Part shown: positions 45,923 through 54,761 of the stretch, in pieces
How positions within the stretch are numbered: position 1 is the first letter of the stretch
Layout: each line of letters starts with the position of its first letter
Assembly: GCF_007995085.1 (NCBI RefSeq)
Contig: NZ_VOQS01000005.1
Coordinates: forward strand, 2,046,001 to 2,110,000
Source: Paraburkholderia azotifigens
GTDB lineage: Bacteria; Pseudomonadota; Gammaproteobacteria; Burkholderiales; Burkholderiaceae
Direction of reading: 5' to 3'
Length of the DNA: 64,000 nt
Notes under the pieces: model-generated
Database searches by the model: none
Seen by the model: the letters and a program-made list of their open reading frames with translations, nothing else
What the model was told of the DNA's origin: nothing
Made by a program: the position numbers and the translations under genes

Positions 45923-47194
45923 ATGGACGTTCTCGAATCGAGCACTTGCGAAAGAGACTGGGCGATCGTCGATACCTTGTACTTCGACTCGACACGGCAT
46001 CGCTTTGTGCGCGGCGACATAGAGATCAACGGTCGACGCATCGCGCGGCTTTTGCCGCCACGCACGTCGCAGTGTGCGTGCTCGATGCCGGGCGATACGG
46101 CTGCCTGTCTTCCCGGCCTGATCGAAGCCGACGCTACGTTGGGTCATCAGGATTGGAGCCGATATTCGCAGCATCTCGCCGCGCACGGGGTCACCACAGC
46201 GGGAGTGTTTTGCAGCAGCCTCGCAGATTGCGCGGCATGCTACGGGGCTAACAGCTTACGTCGCATCTTCTATGTTGAACTTGCTGAGGATGGTGGCGGC
46301 GCCACCGGCATCGAAGCGGGGGTACGTATGCTGGAAGCCGTGTGCGCGACAAATACGTTCAGACAGAAATGCTGTGAGTTCATACCGGCAGTCGTGCCCG
46401 GCGAAGTCGGATCCGCCGAAACGATCGTTGGTGCCGCCCGGGTTGCTGAGCGACTGGGTAAAAGGCTTTGCGTCCGACTCAGTTCGACGGCGGACGACGC
46501 CAGGCTTTTCAAGGAATCACGCTACTTCACGGAAGTGGGATTGCTGTCATACCTGTCGCTGCTGTCACAGGTGACGATCTTCAACCTCTCGCAATTGTCC
46601 CGTCGCGATGTCGCGATGGTGAACGAGTCGTCCGCGAACCTTGTTTGCTCACCCGGAGCGGTCAGCGAATGGTTGCGGGATGAGCACTTTGCGCGTTTGT
46701 CGATGAAAGACCGCGCATTGGCGTTCTCGATCGACCGCGATACGCCGGTGCACGGAAGCCAGTACAGGTCAGTGGCTTTGTTGTCGTCTGCGCTAACCCA
46801 TCAGTCAGGCGACTCAACGATGCTCGGTGACTTCATGGTCGATGCGTTGACGTCATCAGCGGCGCGAGCCCTCGGCATCGCTGACATTGGCAGGATCGAG
46901 GCGGGCATGAAGGCAGACCTGTGCCTGTTTGATCGGCCGAAGAGTCTTACCGAGCACGGAGGCAGCTGGGACTTCATCGAACTGGTCACGTATAGCGAGC
47001 CGCGCGACGTGCTGATCGGCGGCGTCGCGATGAGGCGTAAAGACATCGCCGCTTGCGAGCTGGAAGAAGCCTGTGCAAGCACGCAGTTGTGCACGACCTT
47101 GTCCACCAGCGGATATCTGCGCCCCCGGCACACCGAACGATTGTCAGGTGCAGGTTCGGCGCAGGAATTCACAGCGAGCGAATTTCGAACGTAG
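45923..47194 (+). CDS. Amidohydrolase-fold protein lacking metal His pair
   Basis: The protein has 423 residues from the ATG at 45923. The C-terminal part is clearly of the guanine deaminase/TrzN type (SAARALGIADIGRIEAGMKADLCLFD). Where the family has LPGLIDAHTHL, this protein has LPGLIEADATL, so both metal-binding His are replaced, by D70 and T72. The segment expected near the catalytic Asp reads AFSIDRDTPVHGS. It is therefore probably not a normal zinc hydrolase; it may have a binding or scaffold role or different chemistry. Cysteines are frequent. It lies between the SGNH and carbamoyltransferase genes, 7 and 13 bp from them. Confidence 0.75.
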   Translation: MDVLESSTCERDWAIVDTLYFDSTRHRFVRGDIEINGRRIARLLPPRTSQCACSMPGDTAACLPGLIEADATLGHQDWSRYSQHLAAHGVTTAGVFCSSLADCAACYGANSLRRIFYVELAEDGGGATGIEAGVRMLEAVCATNTFRQKCCEFIPAVVPGEVGSAETIVGAARVAERLGKRLCVRLSSTADDARLFKESRYFTEVGLLSYLSLLSQVTIFNLSQLSRRDVAMVNESSANLVCSPGAVSEWLRDEHFARLSMKDRALAFSIDRDTPVHGSQYRSVALLSSALTHQSGDSTMLGDFMVDALTSSAARALGIADIGRIEAGMKADLCLFDRPKSLTEHGGSWDFIELVTYSEPRDVLIGGVAMRRKDIAACELEEACASTQLCTTLSTSGYLRPRHTERLSGAGSAQEFTASEFRT

Positions 47195-47207
47195 AGGAGG
47201 GGAGCAC

Positions 47208-49037
47208 ATGTCCAGATACGTACTCGGCGTTTCGGCCTTTTACCACGACTCGGCGGCAGCAGTGCTGCAAGATGGAAGGATCGTCGCTGCGGCGCAGGAA
47301 GAGCGGTTCAGCAGGAAGAAACACGACCCGCGCTTCCCTCGTGGCGCAATCAACTACTGCCTTGAGGAGGCGGAGATCGATGGCGGCGACCTCGCGGCGA
47401 TCGCGTTCTATGACGATCCCGCGTTGACGGCAGACCGGATCATACGGTCGTCGATCGCGTTTGCGCCGGAGTCGGAAGCATTCTTTACCCGTGCGGTTGG
47501 CTCATTCTTTGCCGTCAAGCCCTATTTCAAGGAACTGATCCAGGAGATGTTGAACTGCGATGTGCCTGTCTACTTCGCGCGGCATCATTATTCCCACGCG
47601 GCCTCGGCGTTTTTCCCGTCGCCGTTTGAAAAAGCTGCGGTGCTTTGCGTCGATGGCGTTGGAGAATGGTCGACAACGAGTCTGGGCGTCGGGCATGACA
47701 GCGAGATTCAAATCCTCAAGGAAATTCGTTATCCGCATTCGCTCGGGTTGCTATACAGCGCGTTCACGTTCTTCTGTGGCTTTAAGGTCAACAGCGGTGA
47801 GTACAAGCTAATGGGCCTCGCGCCCTATGGAAAACCCATCTACGCCGAGACGATCAGAGAGCACCTGATCGATATCAAGGACGACGGTTCGTTCCGGCTC
47901 AATCTGGATTTCTTCGACTTTCACAGGGGTTCTACGCTGACAAACGAGCGCTTCGATCGGCTCTTCAAGGGACCGCCGCGTGTGCCCGAGTCGCGAATCA
48001 CGATGCGCGAAATGGATCTCGCTGCATCCATTCAGGCAGTGACGGAAGAGGTCATGCTCAAGACTTCGCGTACGTTGCGCGATCTGACGGGCGCGACGAA
48101 CCTGTGTCTCGCAGGGGGCGTCGCGTTGAATTGTGTGGCGAACGGCAAGATTCTGCGTGAGGGAATCTTCGATGACATCTGGATTCAACCGGCAGCGGGC
48201 GACGCGGGCGGCGCGATCGGTGCAGCGTATCTGGCCGACTTCTACATGCTTGGCGGTACCCGCCCCAAGGACGATTGCGGCGGCGATTCACAACGCGGAA
48301 GCTTTCTCGGTCCGGATTTCAGCGACGACGAGATTCTCACATTCCTGTCGCAGTCTGGCGCCACCTATCATCCGCTGGAAGGTCTCGATACAGGCGCGGC
48401 GACAATTGCCTCCTTGCTCGCCGAGCAAAAAATCGTCGCGATGTTTGCTGGTCGAATGGAGTTCGGTCCGCGCGCACTCGGCAGCCGTTCGATTCTCGGC
48501 GATCCACGTGCGGCGACGACGCAGTCGCGAATGAACCTCAAAATCAAGTTTCGAGAATCGTTCCGCCCGTTCGCACCGATCATTCTGGAAGACAACGCGG
48601 CCCATTACTTCGAGCTGGATTCGAACAGTCCTTATATGCTTATCGTCGCGCCATTGCGGAATGAGCATCGCCGGGAGCCGCAGGCAGCGTCGGATCCTGA
48701 AGACATGCTGCAGATCGTCAATGCGGTGCGAAGTACTGTCCCGGCCATTACGCACATCGACTACAGCGCGAGAGTCCAGACGGTGGCGAAGGATGTGAAC
48801 CCGAGAATGTTCTCTTTGCTACAGGCGTTCCATGCACTGACGGGGTGCCCACTGCTTGTCAACACCTCGTTCAATGTCCGCGGCGAGCCGATCGTCTGCA
48901 CGCCCGAAGACGCTTATCGATGCTTCATGCGCACGGATATCGATGTGCTCGTGCTGGGCAACTACATTCTCTACCGCGACGAACAGACGCCTGTCGAATC
49001 TGACGACTCTTGGAAAAAGGAGTACCAACTTGACTAA
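47208..49037 (+). CDS. NodU/CmcH-family carbamoyltransferase
   Basis: A 609-residue O-carbamoyltransferase. The N-terminal Kae1/TsaD-like domain carries GVSAFYHDSAAAVL (H13) and the metal site HHYSH (126-130), with VDGVGEWSTTSL for nucleotide binding. The C-terminal YrdC-like domain has GRMEFGPRALGSRSIL and NTSFNVRGEPIV. Such enzymes transfer carbamoyl from carbamoyl phosphate via carbamoyl-AMP to hydroxyls, as in Nod factors, cephamycins and polysaccharides. GGAGGGGAGC precedes the ATG strongly. Its partner gene at 49030 overlaps its end. Confidence 0.93.
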   Translation: MSRYVLGVSAFYHDSAAAVLQDGRIVAAAQEERFSRKKHDPRFPRGAINYCLEEAEIDGGDLAAIAFYDDPALTADRIIRSSIAFAPESEAFFTRAVGSFFAVKPYFKELIQEMLNCDVPVYFARHHYSHAASAFFPSPFEKAAVLCVDGVGEWSTTSLGVGHDSEIQILKEIRYPHSLGLLYSAFTFFCGFKVNSGEYKLMGLAPYGKPIYAETIREHLIDIKDDGSFRLNLDFFDFHRGSTLTNERFDRLFKGPPRVPESRITMREMDLAASIQAVTEEVMLKTSRTLRDLTGATNLCLAGGVALNCVANGKILREGIFDDIWIQPAAGDAGGAIGAAYLADFYMLGGTRPKDDCGGDSQRGSFLGPDFSDDEILTFLSQSGATYHPLEGLDTGAATIASLLAEQKIVAMFAGRMEFGPRALGSRSILGDPRAATTQSRMNLKIKFRESFRPFAPIILEDNAAHYFELDSNSPYMLIVAPLRNEHRREPQAASDPEDMLQIVNAVRSTVPAITHIDYSARVQTVAKDVNPRMFSLLQAFHALTGCPLLVNTSFNVRGEPIVCTPEDAYRCFMRTDIDVLVLGNYILYRDEQTPVESDDSWKKEYQLD

Positions 49038-49332
49038 CGTTGATCCGGGAAGGCTATTCCGTTCGAAGCTGGCGGGTTTGAAGCCGCTGGTCGCGCCTTT
49101 CCTGCTGGAGAAAACGGACCCCGCGGCTCGATCGTATTTTCTCGACGTTTTCGAACCTGCTCCCATCGTGGTCGAGGAAGATATGATCGATGCGTTGGTC
49201 GCGATATGGCGCGCACAGGGGCTGGAAGATCTCGCTTTGTGCGAGCCCGAGTTGCGTAAGATCGCGAAGGCGCTTCGCGCCCCTGGCGAGCAGACGGATG
49301 TGATATCGCAATTCGTCTATGCGATGTATTGA
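49030..49332 (+). CDS. Small partner protein of the carbamoyltransferase
   Basis: The protein has 100 residues from a TTG at 49030, overlapping the carbamoyltransferase stop by 8 bp. AAGGAG at 49017-49022 sits 7 bp upstream, which decides this start over others. The sequence (VDPGRLFRSKLAGLKPLVAP, then VVEEDMIDALVAIWRAQGLE) is helical and acidic to neutral, with no known domain. Strict overlap suggests translational coupling and maybe complex formation with the carbamoyltransferase. Function unknown. Confidence 0.7.
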   Translation: MTNVDPGRLFRSKLAGLKPLVAPFLLEKTDPAARSYFLDVFEPAPIVVEEDMIDALVAIWRAQGLEDLALCEPELRKIAKALRAPGEQTDVISQFVYAMY

Positions 49333-49651
49333 GCCGGGCTCGCATGGGGTCAAGCCAATATCGTGACGCCGCCGATGCAAGCGGTATATGCGCTGATGCC
49401 TGAGGCATTCTTATCGACAAACTGCCATTGGTTGACGGAGGTCAACTGCACCGCTGCGCCAGAATGCAAATTCATAGTGTGACGGAGCCCCACGATGCCG
49501 CTATTCGGCGAGACACGTCATGAACGGGCGAAAGCAGGAAGAACGCTATGTATCGTTGTTGCAATGATGGCATGCGACAAATTGCGCGTCGACAGTTTCT
49601 GATGAGCATCTATTCTTTGAAGAAGACGATGATGCATGGAACATCAGATTA
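49333..49651. other. Intergenic region, nothing distinct
   Basis: In this 319-bp gap after the carbamoyltransferase operon I see no gene, no strong hairpin and no clear promoter. It is somewhat AT-richer towards its right end, before the small gene at 49664. Confidence 0.4.
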
Positions 49652-49663
49652 ATGGAGACGATG

Positions 49664-49861
49664 ATGCTCAGCCCACATGAAATCGCAGCGCTCATGCTTC
49701 TCGACACGAACCAGCAGTCCGAACATCTCGATCTTGGCGATTTGGACGCGTTGTGCGAGCGCCAGCTTGTTTTGCTGGAGAAGCTCGCGTCGGGAGGCGG
49801 ACACGTGCGTCTGACGGAGGAGGGCCGCTCGATATTGCGGTCGGTCGGGCGATTTCACTAG
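49664..49861 (+). CDS. Small winged-helix-like protein
   Basis: The protein has 65 residues from the ATG at 49664, with GGAG 6 bp upstream; ATGs at 49652 and 49661 are alternatives that add four residues. It reads MLSPHEIAALMLLDTN, then LDALCERQLVLLEKL and VRLTEEGRSILRSV, the pattern of a short winged helix as at the end of MarR/PadR domains. It precedes the hemerythrin-like gene by 48 bp and may be co-transcribed. Function unknown. Confidence 0.6.
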   Translation: MLSPHEIAALMLLDTNQQSEHLDLGDLDALCERQLVLLEKLASGGGHVRLTEEGRSILRSVGRFH

Positions 49862-49909
49862 TTCATGGCTGTGTATGAACCAGGGGCGTTGACGCGCGGG
49901 AGGAGTGAC

Positions 49910-50497
49910 ATGCAACAGCCAACGACGCGAAGGGCGATACAGACTATTATCCGCGAGCATCGACAGCTTTCGACAGTGATCAACGGTATGACACGGTTCG
50001 CCGAGTTATTGTCTGAAGGCCCGCATGCGCCCGAGCCAGTGGTGTTACGAGCCATGCTTTACTACATTCGCGAATTTCCGGAGCGCGTGCATCATCCCAA
50101 GGAAGACAAGTATTTGTTCCCACGCTTGCGATCGCGCACGAATGAGCTGGGCGAGGTTGTCGAAAAACTGCGGGCGCAGCATGAGGAAGGCGAAGCGCGA
50201 GTGCGTCAGCTGGAAGACGCGCTAACCCGATATGAACTGACGGGAAGTTCGGCGGCACCCGCATTGCAGAGCCTCGTGCATGCGTACGCGGCGTTTTACA
50301 GTCATCACAGGCGGTTGGAAGAGGAAGTGATCTTACCGGCCGCGTTGCAGTATCTCTCCGCGGCCGAGTGGATGGAACTGGACGAAGAGTTTGGCGCCAA
50401 TGACGATCCTTTTGGCGGCAGCGAACCGCAACCTGAACTGGACCGTTTATTTTCGTTGATCGTCAGTACCATTCCCGAGACGGCACCTCAGTATTGA
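49910..50497 (+). CDS. Hemerythrin-like HHE-domain protein
   Basis: The protein has 195 residues from the ATG at 49910, with GGAGG 6 bp upstream. It is a four-helix HHE protein with candidate iron ligands in IIREHRQL, VHHPKEDKYLFPRL, QHEEGEARV and YSHHRRLEEEVILP. It is cytosolic and might bind a di-iron centre to sense or store oxygen or handle NO. The C-terminal 45 residues are an acidic extension (GANDDPFGGSEPQPELD). Confidence 0.87.
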   Translation: MQQPTTRRAIQTIIREHRQLSTVINGMTRFAELLSEGPHAPEPVVLRAMLYYIREFPERVHHPKEDKYLFPRLRSRTNELGEVVEKLRAQHEEGEARVRQLEDALTRYELTGSSAAPALQSLVHAYAAFYSHHRRLEEEVILPAALQYLSAAEWMELDEEFGANDDPFGGSEPQPELDRLFSLIVSTIPETAPQY

Positions 50498-50659
50498 AGT
50501 CGCGTTGATTCTTGCCTTGAGGCTTTCGCGTCCAGCGGGATCTCGTTTCCTGATTGACGGATTCGCCGCCGCAAATGGAAACGACGCGACTTGTACCTGT
50601 CAGCATGCTGGAGCGCTGAGGCGTTCCGGTGAAGGGAATGACCACGACAGCGCGCCGGA

Positions 50660-50872
50660 TTAACCAGGCTTCTTGACCCACATGCCATCGTCCTTGAAAT
50701 AGGCGCGTTTTACGGCTGCCCACGCGATCCGATGTGCGACTTCCTCGCGTCGCGGGTCAGTGAAGTGGGCTTCGAACGCGTGGTTGAACGCCGACCGGTA
50801 AATGTCCTGTGCGTGGAGAGGGAGATGATGTCGAACGGAGGCCGGAAGATCCGCGCTAGTCGCAAAAGGCAT
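50660..50872 (-). CDS. chaB: ChaB family protein
   Basis: A 70-residue ChaB protein: LPASVRHHLPLHAQDIYRSAFNHAF followed by REEVAHRIAWAAVKRAYFKDDG. ChaB was first named a cation transport regulator next to ChaA; its real role is uncertain. The family often occurs with stress genes, and here no ChaA antiporter is near. The gene stands alone on the minus strand. Confidence 0.88.
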   Translation of the reverse strand: MPFATSADLPASVRHHLPLHAQDIYRSAFNHAFEAHFTDPRREEVAHRIAWAAVKRAYFKDDGMWVKKPG

Positions 50873-51065
50873 ATTGACTCCGACTTCTGGTAAGGAAATC
50901 CTTCCGGCTGGCGCTGGCTTTTTACATCGCCGATGTGTTTCTTCTTTGGGGCGCTCTTTCTTGCCCGAACGTCATAAGGACCGTGTCTTACGGTGACGCA
51001 TGTCAGCACGAGTCGCCATGGGCCGGGCGCCCCTGCAGTAAAACCGAAAGTATCGACCAGCGATA

Positions 51066-51341
51066 TCAGGAAACGGGTCGACGTGGATTCCGTCGCGTCT
51101 CTTCGAGTTTGAGCGACGCCTCCAGGACATCGCTCGATGACACGATGAAGTGACGCGCCCACTCTATCGCGTCACGCTCCGCCATTGCCCTCGTTGGTTT
51201 CGTTGCAGGGAGAAAGAAACGAACCTTTGGCACGTCGATTGGCTTGCGGTAGTCGTCTTGACGGGAAAAACGCGCCTCGGCAGTCCACCCGTCGACGCGT
51301 TCCGGAAGAATTTCCACAAAGAAGGGTTGCATCGAGTACAT
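51066..51341 (-). CDS. Small protein of unknown function
   Basis: The protein has 91 residues from the ATG at 51341 (MYSMQPFFVEILPERVDGW); an ATG nine bp later is also possible, and a longer frame to 51395 is not protein-like. The content is FVEILPERVDGWTAEARFSR, then VRFFLPATKPTRAMAERDA and IEWARHFI, a plausible beta-rich fold followed by a helix. No family is named with confidence. It shares the plan of the product at 39355. It is divergent from the enoyl-CoA hydratase remnant. Confidence 0.55.
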   Translation of the reverse strand: MYSMQPFFVEILPERVDGWTAEARFSRQDDYRKPIDVPKVRFFLPATKPTRAMAERDAIEWARHFIVSSSDVLEASLKLEETRRNPRRPVS

Positions 51342-51457
51342 GACAATCTCCGCGATGGCCTCCCACCCACCATACGCGCTCCGCCCCGAGCGCATTTGAT
51401 CCAGATCATTTGACCGGGGCCGTCGCGTCTCCTTCGGCTTCCAGGGGGAACCAGGTG

Positions 51458-51696
51458 CTCGATCTTTTCGCCGGGTGGGATGGCATGCGTTCGATTTCCA
51501 CGCCGGTCATTGCGGCTGTGGCTGGTTACGCGCGTGGCAGCGGATGCGAACTGGCCATGGCATGCGACGTCATGGTCGCATCCGACAACGCCCCCGGTTC
51601 GGTCAACCGGAGATCAAACAGGGGATTCTGCCTGGCAGCGGCGCCTGGCAAAAGAGGCGCTCAACAGGGCGTTCGGGACGTCATTGAACGGAGGCA
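51458..51696 (+). pseudogene. Enoyl-CoA hydratase remnant
   Basis: A fragment of an enoyl-CoA hydratase is spread over three frames. LFAGWDGMRSISTPVIAAVA, GYARGSGCELAMACDVMVAS is followed after a shift by FGQPEIKQGILPGSGA and after another by LAKEALNRAFGTSL. The N-terminal third and most of the C-terminal half are absent. It lies next to mmsA, where a valine-pathway enoyl-CoA hydratase is often found, so it is probably a decayed member of that set. Confidence 0.8.
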
Positions 51697-51706
51697 TGTT
51701 GCAGGC

Positions 51707-51740
51707 GTCGGCGGGCACGGCCAGGACCGTGCCCGCCGAC
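51707..51740 (-). terminator. Strong hairpin after mmsA
   Basis: GTCGGCGGGCACGG (51707-51720) pairs perfectly over 14 bp with CCGTGCCCGCCGAC (51727-51740), with a 6-base loop. It starts 12 bp past the mmsA stop on the minus strand. There is no T-run, but the position and stability fit a terminator. Confidence 0.55.
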
Positions 51741-51752
51741 TGGCATCGTCAA

Positions 51753-53246
51753 TCATGCAGCTTTGCCGATGTTATCGGGCCAACGCTGCATGACGCTCTT
51801 GTAGTGCGTGTAAAAGCGCACGGCTTCTTCGCCGTATGCGTGATGATCGCCGAACATCGATCGCTTCCAGCCCCCAAACGAATGCCACGCCGACGGCACC
51901 GGACTCGGCACATTGATACCAACCATTCCCACCTTGATTTGCCGGGAGAACATGCGCGCCGCGTTGCCGTCGGACGTGTAAAGCGATACGCAGTTGCCGA
52001 GTTCATGCGCATTAACGAGCGCTATCGCACTCGCGAGATCGGGCACGCGGACGACCGACAGGACCGGCCCGAAAATCTCTTCGCGATAGATGCTCATTTC
52101 GGGCTTCACGTCGTCGAACAGCGAACCGCCGAGAAAGAAGCCCTCTTCATGGCCGGCCACGCTATGCCCGCGGCCGTCGACAAGCAGTCTGGCGCCCGCG
52201 GCAACACCCGCTTCGATATAGCCCACCACCTTGTTGCGATGCGTGGCGCTGATGAGCGGCCCCATGTCCAGGTCCGGCTCCATGCCGCTGCCGATCCTGA
52301 GCGAACGCACGCGCGGCACGAGGCGCTCGACCAGTTCATCGCCGATATTCCCGACGGCCACCGCCACCGACGTCGCCATGCAGCGCTCGCCCGCAGAGCC
52401 GTACGACGAATTGATCAACGCATCGATTGTTTGATCGAGATTGGCATCGGGCGTCACGACCAGGTGGTTTTTCGCGCTGCCCAGGGCCTGCACGCGCTTG
52501 CCATGCCTGGCGCTTTCCGTGTAGATGTATTCGGCAACAGGTGTCGAGGCGACAGCCGATATCGCCATCACATCGGGATGGGCCATCAGCGCATCCACGA
52601 CGGCCTTGCTGCCATGCACGACGTTGAATACCCCTTTAGGAAAACCGGCTTCGATGAACAGCTCGGCAAGCCGTATCGAAGCCGAAGGCGTGCGCTCCGA
52701 AGGCTTCAGGATGAACGTGTTGCCCGTGGCGGCGGCCATGACGAACATCCAGCACGGCACGACCACGGGGAAATTGAACGGTGTGACGCCCGCGGCCACG
52801 CCCAGCGGCTGACGCAGATTCCATGCGTCCATGCCGGCGCTGATCTGATCGGTGAAGTCGGTCTTAAGGAGGTCCGGAATGCCGCACGCGAATTCGACGA
52901 TCTCGATACCGCGCACCACCTCGCCCTTTGAGTCTTCGAAGAGCTTGCCGTGATCGCGCGTAATGAGTTCGGCGATTTCGTCGGAATGCTTTTCGAGCAG
53001 TTCTTTGAATTTGAACATCAAACGGGCGCGCTTCAACGGGGCGGTCTCACTCCAGGCCGGAAACGCTGCTTTCGCGGCGGCGACAGCGGCGGCGACTTCA
53101 TCCCCATTGGCGACGGGCACGCGTGCCGACAACCGGCCTTGCGCCGGATCGAATACGTCCGCGAACTGGCCGCTCGTGCCGGCGACGCGTCGACCGTCGA
53201 TGAAATGACTTAGCTCGCGCACTGCGCTTCGATTTGCTTCGCTCAT
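51753..53246 (-). CDS. mmsA: Methylmalonate-semialdehyde dehydrogenase
   Basis: The protein has 497 residues from the ATG at 53246, with AGGAGA 6 bp upstream; the longer open frame to 53339 is not conserved-looking. It is a CoA-acylating aldehyde dehydrogenase of the MmsA type, converting (methyl)malonate semialdehyde to propionyl- or acetyl-CoA in valine and myo-inositol catabolism. Visible are [33 protein letters not shown] and the catalytic Cys in SAGERCMAT. No HIBADH gene is beside it; only an enoyl-CoA hydratase remnant remains. Confidence 0.93.
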   Translation of the reverse strand: MSEANRSAVRELSHFIDGRRVAGTSGQFADVFDPAQGRLSARVPVANGDEVAAAVAAAKAAFPAWSETAPLKRARLMFKFKELLEKHSDEIAELITRDHGKLFEDSKGEVVRGIEIVEFACGIPDLLKTDFTDQISAGMDAWNLRQPLGVAAGVTPFNFPVVVPCWMFVMAAATGNTFILKPSERTPSASIRLAELFIEAGFPKGVFNVVHGSKAVVDALMAHPDVMAISAVASTPVAEYIYTESARHGKRVQALGSAKNHLVVTPDANLDQTIDALINSSYGSAGERCMATSVAVAVGNIGDELVERLVPRVRSLRIGSGMEPDLDMGPLISATHRNKVVGYIEAGVAAGARLLVDGRGHSVAGHEEGFFLGGSLFDDVKPEMSIYREEIFGPVLSVVRVPDLASAIALVNAHELGNCVSLYTSDGNAARMFSRQIKVGMVGINVPSPVPSAWHSFGGWKRSMFGDHHAYGEEAVRFYTHYKSVMQRWPDNIGKAA

Positions 53247-53701
53247 AGCTTCTCCTATCGAGGATGCGGGCCTTGCCCGTCCCATATCTTGTCCAGGCTT
53301 CGAACGTCGGTCGTTCGCCGTGGACGCAGATCGATCCACAACTGGAATAGCCCGAAATATAGAAGATCGTCACGTGCTTTTGATCCTCGCAGCGCGCACA
53401 AAAGTCTTGCGTGGCGGGAACAAATCGAACTTCGAAAGTCGACGCCAGATTCATGGACGCGCTTGTGCCAAAGTTGATTTCATTCAGGCCATTCATCCAG
53501 CGTTGCCGTAGGTCAGTGACACGGACAGCGTTCGCTTCGCGCGCCATCACGAGCAGCAGGTTGCGGGACCGCTTTGGGCCGGTTTCAAACGGCGCGCGGC
53601 ATCGAATACGGATCAGGCGATATTTGCGGGATGGAATTGTTCGAAATCCATCATTGCGTAAATGCAATGATGTGATCTGGCGAATCCCATCCGCCAGCGC
53701 A
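53247..53701. other. Intergenic region without clear gene
   Basis: The 455 bp between mmsA and the next LysR gene contain open frames on both strands but none with a good start or recognisable domain. A minus-strand frame with several Cys (near 53300-53450, CARCEDQKHV) runs into mmsA and is probably chance. Confidence 0.35.
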
Positions 53702-54619
53702 TCACTTTGGCCATCGCCACGTGGGATCGGAGAGATGGTCGGCGAAGTAATCGGACAGCGCCGCCACCTTCGCGGGCCGCGCACGCGCCGACGGCGTCAC
53801 GAAGTAGAGACCGCCCTTCGTCAGTGACCAGTCAGTCAGGATCGCTTCGAGACGACCATTGGCCAGATATTCACCGGCGATGAATTCGGGCAGTTCGGCG
53901 ATCGCAAGGCCATCTAGCAGCGTGGGCAACAGCGCATCGGAATTCGTCACGCGCAGCGGGCCGGTCGGCATCACCGGTTCTTCCTGGCCCGCATCGTTCG
54001 TGAAACGCCACACGTCGCTACGTGCGCGGTACGCGTACGAGAGACACGGCCGGTCCACCAGCTCGCGCGGATGCGCGGGCCGTCCTTCGCGCTGCAGATA
54101 GTCCGGCGACGCCACCACGAATTGCGTCACCGCGCACAGCCGCCGCGCCACGAGCGACGAATCCGGCAAGGCGGCGATACGCAGCGCGGCGTCAAAACCA
54201 TCGGCGACCAGATCGACGGGCGCATCCGATAGATGCAGGTCGATCGACACCTCCGGATAGGCGCGAAAAAAGCCAGGCAGCAGCGGCGCGACCCAGCGCA
54301 GCCCGAACGACATCGGTACGGCGAGGCGCACCAGCCCGCGCGGCTGCACCGACATTTCGCGCGCTGCGCTTTCCGCTTCCTCGGCCTGCCGGTAAATTTC
54401 GCCGGCTTTCTCGCAGATCGTCCGGCCGAACTCGGTGAGCGACAGCTGGCGCGACGTGCGGTTGAAAAGCCGTGCGCCCAGCCGGTCTTCAAGGCGGGCT
54501 ACGCCGCGCGAGACGGTCGCCACCGACACGCCCATCGTACGCGCCGCAGCCGCAAACGACCCCTCCTCGGCGACCTTCGCGAACATCGCAAGTCCTTCGA
54601 AATCAGGCAGCTTCGCCAT
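53702..54619 (-). CDS. LysR-family transcriptional regulator
   Basis: A 305-residue LTTR with the HTH at about residues 7-66 (FEGLAMFAKVAEEGSFAAAA, SVATVSRGVARLEDRLGARL). The substrate domain carries LRIAALPDSSLVARRL, placing it in the CrgA-like subgroup. It is divergent from the SDR gene at 54762, with 142 bp between, and is the likely regulator of the SDR/pirin pair. Confidence 0.9.
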   Translation of the reverse strand: MAKLPDFEGLAMFAKVAEEGSFAAAARTMGVSVATVSRGVARLEDRLGARLFNRTSRQLSLTEFGRTICEKAGEIYRQAEEAESAAREMSVQPRGLVRLAVPMSFGLRWVAPLLPGFFRAYPEVSIDLHLSDAPVDLVADGFDAALRIAALPDSSLVARRLCAVTQFVVASPDYLQREGRPAHPRELVDRPCLSYAYRARSDVWRFTNDAGQEEPVMPTGPLRVTNSDALLPTLLDGLAIAELPEFIAGEYLANGRLEAILTDWSLTKGGLYFVTPSARARPAKVAALSDYFADHLSDPTWRWPK

Positions 54620-54761
54620 TCGTCCTCATCTTTTCATTTATGCAACGTTGGTTTGCAATTAATTCTATTTCGAAAAGATCGAGCCGTCGATATTCTCCTC
54701 ACATCGCAGCACGCAACACCGAACGTCTACATCCACTGAACGAAACGAAAGGAGCAATACC

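Noticed and set aside
53098..53784. 228-codon minus-strand frame with Cys pairs
   Set aside because: It overlaps the start of mmsA and the end of the LysR gene, and most of it is low-complexity basic sequence.
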